A DNA stretch of 64,000 nt from Thelephora terrestris. Lineage: Eukaryota > Basidiomycota > Agaricomycetes > Thelephorales > Thelephoraceae. The stretch is from NCBI GenBank assembly GCA_015956445.1, contig WIUZ02000009.1, positions 620,001 through 684,000 on the forward strand. The letters are read 5' to 3'. Shown here piece by piece: positions 59,954-64,000 of the stretch. A program made the position numbers and the translations under genes. Positions within the stretch are counted from its first letter, which is position 1. Each line of letters starts with the position of its first letter. Below the pieces are notes generated by a model. It ran no database searches. It was not told the DNA's origin and saw only the letters and a list, made by a program, of their open reading frames with translations.

Positions 59954-61414
59954 CTACACATATTCTTCTTCTTCCTCATCACAATCCACTACATTGACCC
60001 ATTGCTCCAACTCCTCCGCCATCCCTGCGGGAAGATTCCACATCCGGACTTTCACCAATTCGAAGGGTATCCCCCGCGAATGCTGTAACCTCGCAAGTCC
60101 CACAATTGCCTTCGTGCATTCCGTCTCATCAATTTCCATTAACGGGTGTAAGACCACGAGCTTCTTGACCTGTGGGAATACAACGGGTTTCGAGTTGCAA
60201 AGCCTCGGATTCTCCAGGAAGGCGTCAAAGAATATATGTAAATCGCAGCCGCGGATCCTCAACTTGTCCAAGGGTCCCAGCGAATCAAACAGCACCGGAA
60301 CCTTCGCCGCTATGCACAGCATCTCATAGGTATTCGACACGACGGCTCTATGTTCGATATGGAGACGTTTGACGTGGGACAGTAGGGGGCGGTGCTGGAT
60401 GGTCGTAAGAGCTTGGGAGAAAAACCTCCAACCCATCTCTGTACGGGGGACGTTTAACTCGGCCTCGTCCAGACCCGTGTTGGTGACTTTGAAGCTCAAC
60501 TCGACGACAGTCGCGTTGGAGGACCGGAAGGTGAGCGAACAGTCGGTGTCCTTGTCGCCCTCAGAGGGTTTTATCTTGAGCTCGATTTCCTCAATCGGGC
60601 TTTCCGTATACCGGTGAATGATTGTATTCAACAAATCGGGGGTGGGGAATGCCTCCAGCTCGTCATTCGTGTAGCTTTCATACACGTCGTGCGACAGGGA
60701 CGTGTACTTAGCACAAGGGCACGATATGTGGGCTGCAATGTCGTAGACGTTCGCTGCGGAGCGACCGGCTATGTGCAGGGAGAAGGTCTCGACATTCGGA
60801 AGGGCAACGACCATTTCCTGCGGAACACTCGTCAGCACGAGTCTCGCAGAGATAGTCATTTCGATCGTTTGCAATGTGGGGGAAGCTTCCAGGAAGTTGA
60901 GCAGGCACGATGCACTACACTCCTCTGCGGGCCTTGACAATAATTTGAATGTGGTGAGGTTCGGAAAGACGAAATGGCTCAAGAAGGAAAGCCTCCAGGA
61001 ATGGAAGGTAAAACTTTCCAAATTGATAGACCCTCTGAAGAAGGGGAGAGAGGGAGCAACCACAACGTTGCGTCCGCCGCGCGAAGTGTAAGTCTCGGAG
61101 GAAATGATCTCGAGGGTGCGGAGGAGCGGAAGGTTCCCACGATTGAGATCAGAGAACGCTATAATGTCCTTCCATTGGCTCCATATCAGTTCGAGATACA
61201 TGATTTGCTGAGCGCGAGGAGAAATTAACGCGAGAGTGCCGACAGGAGCCTCACGTTCGAGAATGACGTCCAAGGCAGACCCTTTCGCGCGTTCGAGGAG
61301 GGTTGACACGCATTCCTCGCCTTTGTTGAGGAATAACTGTGACCATAGTGCGCCATATCTAAGGAGGGCTCCGCGCCAATGGCGGCACACAGAAGCTGCA
61401 TGGAAACGGCCCTT
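59954..61414 (-). CDS. F-box/LRR-like protein, 5' end missing
   Basis: One large exon of about 486 residues on the minus strand. It enters in frame from a possible 3' splice site (CACCCAG at 61415-61421) as KGRFHAASVCRHWRGALLRY, the end of the usual mushroom F-box (VCRHWR). LRR-like segments follow (LRTLEIISSETYT, LTTFKLLSRPAEE, VKRLHIEHRAVVS, VKKLVVLHPLMEI), with an acidic end (DCDEEEEEYV). The first half of the F-box and the start codon are not upstream; instead the LTR of a Copia element begins at once. No ATG in frame precedes CRHW locally, so the gene is either interrupted by the insertion or now begins within the LTR. The rest of the ORF is intact, which suggests a recent event. Confidence 0.75.
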   Translation of the reverse strand, partial: KGRFHAASVCRHWRGALLRYGALWSQLFLNKGEECVSTLLERAKGSALDVILEREAPVGTLALISPRAQQIMYLELIWSQWKDIIAFSDLNRGNLPLLRTLEIISSETYTSRGGRNVVVAPSLPFFRGSINLESFTFHSWRLSFLSHFVFPNLTTFKLLSRPAEECSASCLLNFLEASPTLQTIEMTISARLVLTSVPQEMVVALPNVETFSLHIAGRSAANVYDIAAHISCPCAKYTSLSHDVYESYTNDELEAFPTPDLLNTIIHRYTESPIEEIELKIKPSEGDKDTDCSLTFRSSNATVVELSFKVTNTGLDEAELNVPRTEMGWRFFSQALTTIQHRPLLSHVKRLHIEHRAVVSNTYEMLCIAAKVPVLFDSLGPLDKLRIRGCDLHIFFDAFLENPRLCNSKPVVFPQVKKLVVLHPLMEIDETECTKAIVGLARLQHSRGIPFELVKVRMWNLPAGMAEELEQWVNVVDCDEEEEEYV

Positions 61415-61415
61415 C

Positions 61416-61688
61416 TGGGTGGGGAGGTGGGTAGGGATAATAACGGCGTGCGCAAGATAAGATGGGTAAAAACAGATAGTTCATTCGAGATAAATAGCTA
61501 GCTTTATATACAGTTGGGTGGTGTACGCGTAAGCTACATATATCAAAGAAGTGAAAGTGACAAAGAGAACTGGATGCAAGATGAAAGACAGTGAAACATA
61601 TCAAAGCGCCACATACAACCTCAAAGAGTGGGGCCGATCCTCACGGCTCATAGCCGGGCCTTTGGCACGGGATCTGCGTTTTCCAACA
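61416..61688 (-). repeat. 3' LTR of the Copia element (inner boundary firm, outer approximate)
   Basis: On the minus strand it starts TGTTGG right after a polypurine tract (GAGGGGGAG at 61689-61697) and contains a TATATAAAG box at about 61502-61510. The end is placed at CA next to the F-box sequence, giving about 273 bp; this border is an estimate because the partner LTR is outside the window. Confidence 0.65.
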
Positions 61689-61695
61689 CTCCCCC

Positions 61696-64000
61696 TCAAA
61701 CCTTCCGAAGGCCTAGGGCCGACGCGAAGTGTTTGGCCTTGGCGCTTGGCAGAGCTTTCGTGAGGGTATCGGCGACCATATCTTCGGTAGGGCAGTAGTC
61801 GATAACAATCTTGCCGGCTTCTATTACATAACGGATAAAGTGAAATCTGATGTCGATGTGTTTCGTGCGTGCGTGAAATTGCTCATTGCGAGCCAGAGCG
61901 ATGGCGGATTGGGAATCGGAATGGAGAGGCATCGGGCCTTGGGGTTGGTAGACTTCAGAGATAAATTCTCTGAGCCAGATGGCTTCCTTGGCGGCGTGGG
62001 TGGCGGCAACGTATTCAGCTTCGGCGGTCGAGAGGGTGACAAGCGATTGGCGTTTCGAGCTCCAGGACACGGCGCCTCCATCAATAAGGAAGGCGAATCC
62101 AGAGATGGCGTGTCGGTCCTCGTTGGACATTCCGTCAGCGTCGGTATAGCCAGAGATCGAAGGGCCTTGCTCTCCGTAGACGAGCCAATGGTCACGTGTT
62201 CCTTTGAGATAACAGAAGATTCGTTTTACGGCCTCCCAGTGTGGTTGTCCGGGGTTGTCTGAGAAACGCGCGACTTGTCCAACAGCGAAGGAAATGTCGG
62301 GACGGGTTCCGACAGCGGCATACATCAGAGATCCGACGGCTTCTCGATAAGGGCGTCCGGCCATCTTGCCGATGTCAGCGGTGGTCGTTGGACAGTCGTT
62401 TCGAGATAAGGTGGAGTTGGCGACGATGGGGATGGATAAAGGCTTGGCGTCTTCGAAACCGTAGCGAGTAATGATAGAATCGATGTAGGAGCGTTGGGAT
62501 AGGGAGATGGTGCGGAGTTCACGATTCCTCTTGATCTCGAGTCCGAGCATCCAGTGAATCTCACCCATATCATGGATCTCGAGGTGTTTTCGAAGTCCGT
62601 CTTTCGTCGCTTTGATGAGGGCAGAATCCGCAGCGGTGATGGTGAAGTCGTCGACGTGGGCAAGTAGGATGGTGGTGAGGGTTCCGTTTTCGCGGCGGAA
62701 AAACACTGCGTGGTCGTGTTCAGATCGGGTTAGACCGATATCTCCAAGGACTTTCCGGAGGACTTGGTACCATCGGCGTCCACTCTGTTTGAGTCCGTAG
62801 AGCGCCTTCAGGAGTCGAAGGACGTAGCCGTCTTTGCAGATCTTGATCTCGCCAGGAGGGGGTTTCATGTAGATGACTTCATCGTCGTTGAGTTCGCCGT
62901 AAAGGTAGGCAGACTTGACATCCACTTGATGGATCTCCCAATCTAATCTAGCCGCGAGTGCTAGAACCGTCCGGATCGAGACCATCCGCGCGATCGGGGC
63001 AAAGGTGTCATCGAAGTCGACTCCGTGGACTTGCGTGAATCCTTGGGCAACCAGTCTCGCTCGGTGAGATGTGACGTTCCCATTGGCATCCTTCTTGAGT
63101 CGGAAAACCCACTTGGATCCGACGATATTGGCTCCTTCGGGTTTTGGAATGATTTTCCAAGTATTCCTCCTAATCAGCTTCTCGAGCTCCTCCTTCATCG
63201 CCTCCTCCCATTGCGATCTATCCGGCCTTCCGTAGACTTCCTGAATAGTCCTGGGTTCCATTCCTTCGTGGAAGGAGATCGCAGCGACCATTGCGAGTTC
63301 CTCTTGTCCGGACTCCCCCTGAGGTTCTTGATCTTTAGAAGGGGTGCTTGTCTTGTCTCTGGATCGGAGTCGGGACTCGAGAACGTTGGACTGATCGTGG
63401 TAAGCTTGATACCAGGGTCGTCTTGCGGGTGCCTTTACGGCTGGAGGATTTCCGGCAGGTTCGGGATTAGGAACAGGCTCCTCGAGGGACTTAGATTGCT
63501 CGGCAGGTTCGTCGTTCGAGGTTTGACGTTCGTCAAGGTTTGACGTCTTGACAGCTTCCTGATCGCTCTGATCGACAGGTTCTTGATGGACTTCGACGGG
63601 TTTGGCGGTGACTTTAGAAGGTTCTTGAGGGTCGTCGAAATCATCAAAATCGAAATCGGTATTCTCTATCTCCCCCTCGAGCAGCGGCGGGTCAGGAGCG
63701 GGCATAAAATTGACGTCGTATTCCACAGAAATGGTTCTCCTGGTGGGCCAGTAGATCCTGTGCCCTTTGCTCGAGTCGTCGAAACCAATCCATCGGCCTT
63801 CCTCGGCGCGTTCGCGGATCTTGGACGTCTTCTTCGTCACCCAGCAGAGGCTCCCCCACTCTCTCGTTCCCTTCAAGCTCGGCTTTTCTCCATACAGAGC
63901 CTCATAAGGCGTCATTCCATCGAGGGCTTTTGCGGGCGATCGGTTTCGGATCCAGACCGTGTGCTTAAGCGCTTCTCCCCAGAGCGATGCCGGTAGTCCG
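61696..64000 (-). CDS. Copia Pol polyprotein, C-terminal part
   Basis: Open frame that continues past the window edge. It begins within the integrase C-terminal region (LWGEALKHTVWIRNRSP, MTPYEALYGEKP), passes a disordered acidic linker, then the RVT_2 reverse transcriptase (WKIIPKPEGANIVGSKWVF, VDVKSAYLYGELND, catalytic HVDDF) and the Copia RNase H (SAEAEYVAATHAAKEAIWL, LHSDSQSAIALARN). Intact where visible. Confidence 0.92.
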   Translation of the reverse strand, partial: GLPASLWGEALKHTVWIRNRSPAKALDGMTPYEALYGEKPSLKGTREWGSLCWVTKKTSKIRERAEEGRWIGFDDSSKGHRIYWPTRRTISVEYDVNFMPAPDPPLLEGEIENTDFDFDDFDDPQEPSKVTAKPVEVHQEPVDQSDQEAVKTSNLDERQTSNDEPAEQSKSLEEPVPNPEPAGNPPAVKAPARRPWYQAYHDQSNVLESRLRSRDKTSTPSKDQEPQGESGQEELAMVAAISFHEGMEPRTIQEVYGRPDRSQWEEAMKEELEKLIRRNTWKIIPKPEGANIVGSKWVFRLKKDANGNVTSHRARLVAQGFTQVHGVDFDDTFAPIARMVSIRTVLALAARLDWEIHQVDVKSAYLYGELNDDEVIYMKPPPGEIKICKDGYVLRLLKALYGLKQSGRRWYQVLRKVLGDIGLTRSEHDHAVFFRRENGTLTTILLAHVDDFTITAADSALIKATKDGLRKHLEIHDMGEIHWMLGLEIKRNRELRTISLSQRSYIDSIITRYGFEDAKPLSIPIVANSTLSRNDCPTTTADIGKMAGRPYREAVGSLMYAAVGTRPDISFAVGQVARFSDNPGQPHWEAVKRIFCYLKGTRDHWLVYGEQGPSISGYTDADGMSNEDRHAISGFAFLIDGGAVSWSSKRQSLVTLSTAEAEYVAATHAAKEAIWLREFISEVYQPQGPMPLHSDSQSAIALARNEQFHARTKHIDIRFHFIRYVIEAGKIVIDYCPTEDMVADTLTKALPSAKAKHFASALGLRKV

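Larger units (their letters stand above)
61416..64000 (-). mobile_element. Ty1/Copia LTR retrotransposon, 3' part
   Basis: Fossil or recent element reading on the minus strand and leaving the window at its right edge. Visible parts are the end of integrase, reverse transcriptase, RNase H, polypurine tract and 3' LTR, the classic Copia order. It looks whole in the visible part, with no evident breaks, which suggests a young insertion. It abuts the truncated 5' end of an F-box gene on the same strand. Confidence 0.9.

Overview
The window is fungal nuclear DNA, most likely from a mushroom-forming basidiomycete (Agaricomycetes). The evidence is the many short spliceosomal introns (mostly 50-115 bp, GT...AG), F-box/LRR genes, a DUF6699 protein, a membrane-anchored GH5 exo-beta-1,3-glucanase and a Ty1/Copia element. 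The species cannot be named. All gene models were built by hand from splice sites and frame continuity; homology calls come from recognised motifs, not searches.

Layout. 1-12.4 kb: two tandem glucanase genes (the first cut by the window edge) separated by a 6.3 kb segment holding a decayed F-box gene. 12.4-32.9 kb: about 20 kb in which the only supported gene is a TEA/ATTS transcription factor (20.8-22.4 kb); the rest is gene-poor and rich in simple repeats. 32.9-39.2 kb: a direct duplication; its first copy holds an intact pinin/SDK/MemA splicing-factor gene and its second a decayed pinin fragment. 39.2-45.7 kb: a second, inverted copy of the 6.3 kb inter-glucanase segment, with its own differently decayed F-box gene. 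45.7-49.1 kb: no confident gene. 49.2-56.6 kb: a compact housekeeping-type cluster of DUF6699 protein, F-box/LRR protein, a CYP33-like RRM protein divergent from a shortened SRP72, and a histidine-phosphatase-like membrane protein. 56.6-59.9 kb: no gene. 59.9-64 kb: an F-box/LRR gene whose 5' end meets the LTR of a Copia element that runs off the window.

The most notable feature is the rearrangement architecture. Arms of about 6.3 and 6.5 kb (2806-9065 and 39232-45725) lie inverted about 30 kb apart, flanking glucanase B, the TEA gene and pinin. The inner end of each arm carries the glucanase upstream flank. At the right arm this flank is fused, in sense orientation and in frame, to a 5'-truncated pinin exon, giving a chimeric open exon. 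Recombination between the arms could invert the 30 kb in between. Other notable points are a 615-623 bp glucanase intron that is open in frame for almost its whole length in copy B, an SRP72 lacking its middle, and a histidine-phosphatase-like protein without the catalytic histidine.
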